Positions 60,841 to 60,963 of a DNA stretch of 60,963 nt are shown piece after piece. The notes below the pieces were generated by a model, which saw only the letters and a list, made by a program, of their open reading frames with translations, searched no databases and was not told the origin of the DNA. The stretch is from positions 1 to 60,963 of the forward strand of contig JBBQUP010000005.1 of assembly GCA_038212305.1 (NCBI GenBank), in the 5' to 3' direction. Source of the stretch: JBBQUP01 sp038212305 (GTDB lineage: Bacteria; Bacteroidota; Bacteroidia; Bacteroidales; Marinilabiliaceae). Position 1 is the first letter of the stretch. Every line of letters begins with the position of its first letter. A program made the translations under genes and the position numbers.

Positions 60841-60963
60841 TTAAGCGGCAATTTTGCCGTATTCCAATAGTTCTTTGACAATTTTTTGATTTTTAGCAGT
60901 GTTTGGATTAATAGCAAACCTGCACATAAATCGTTCGAGCATCAATGTATTGTTGTACAATGT
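60841..60963 (-). CDS. C-terminal end of an unidentified protein (runs off the window)
   Basis: On the minus strand a frame enters from the right edge and ends at TAA 60841-60843. Its 40 residues include LERFMCRFAINPNTAKNQKI followed by VKELLEYGKIAA, which reads like real protein. It stops only 14 bp before the cut 5' end of the peroxiredoxin gene. A transposase C-terminus is one possibility; I do not recognise it. Confidence 0.45.
   Translation of the reverse strand, partial: TLYNNTLMLERFMCRFAINPNTAKNQKIVKELLEYGKIAA

Noticed and set aside
1..60963. CRISPR array, rRNA operon, prophage or complete insertion sequence
   Set aside because: No regularly spaced direct repeats with unique spacers, no rRNA-like blocks, and no transposase or phage genes apart from an unidentified fragment at the right edge.

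Overview
The window looks like an ordinary chromosomal stretch of a Bacteroidota bacterium, probably an anaerobic or facultative member of the Bacteroidales/Marinilabiliales side. The signs are AT-rich DNA, promoters of the TTG / TAnnTTTG type, very few Shine-Dalgarno sites, and Bacteroidota-typical proteins (DUF4197 and DUF6263 proteins, LytTR and single-receiver regulators, nrfHA plus hcp). The genus cannot be fixed from the sequence alone. I see no rRNA, CRISPR array or intact insertion sequence. One tRNA (Leu, CAA) is present.

Layout. 0.4-2.8 kb: an Mla-type lipid transport operon (permease, ATPase, MCE protein), followed by a POTRA/barrel outer-membrane protein (2.9 kb), an AsmA/DUF748-like protein (4.9 kb) and a YihY/BrkB membrane protein (6.7 kb). 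7.8-11.1 kb: on the other strand, an SDR dehydrogenase and a second complete Mla set. 11.9-15.3 kb: tRNA-Leu, a badly decayed peptide-type MFS transporter, a DUF6263 secreted protein, a helical-repeat protein and MsrA. 15.5-21.6 kb: RarA, KdsA, an M48 lipoprotein protease, a YedF-C/DsrE-type protein, an EamA transporter and a PatB-type C-S lyase. 21.7-25.7 kb: a small lipoprotein and nucleotide-sugar genes (GDP-fucose synthase, gmd, UDP-GlcNAc-type epimerase). 25.8-28.0 kb: RNase Y, ZapA and a coiled-coil partner, with a structured-RNA candidate between zapA and rny. 28.3-42.4 kb: housekeeping genes (YgiQ, DUF4197, receiver, MazG, PhoH, PurC, a YciB-like/NUDIX fusion, RsmI-type methylase, MBL hydrolase, LtaS-like sulfatase, HU, TrmH, LytTR regulator).

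42.5-50.7 kb is a nitrogen-oxide respiration and detoxification block: MntP, then NrfA, NrfH, a NapH-like polyferredoxin, Hcp and an Hcp-associated ferredoxin, a cupin and a Crp/Fnr (HcpR-like) regulator. Two perfect GTAAC-N4-GTTAC palindromes, upstream of the ferredoxin gene and upstream of the regulator gene, fit a common operator.

51.4-55.8 kb is the most unusual block: a tight minus-strand operon of a papain/C39-like peptidase, a RimK-like ATP-grasp ligase with an N-terminal RLAN region, a GCS2-type carboxylate-amine ligase and an N-formylglutamate-amidohydrolase-like enzyme. Together they look like a pathway that makes and trims an amide-linked small molecule or peptide tag of unknown structure. 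The window ends with a solute-binding/PAS histidine kinase, an ABC-F protein, and a peroxiredoxin whose 5' end is cut at a junction near the right edge.

Between the genes lies a dense set of short, non-coding, MITE-like repeats: at least four families plus an 85-bp near-perfect palindrome. In two cases inverted copies of one family bracket one or two genes.
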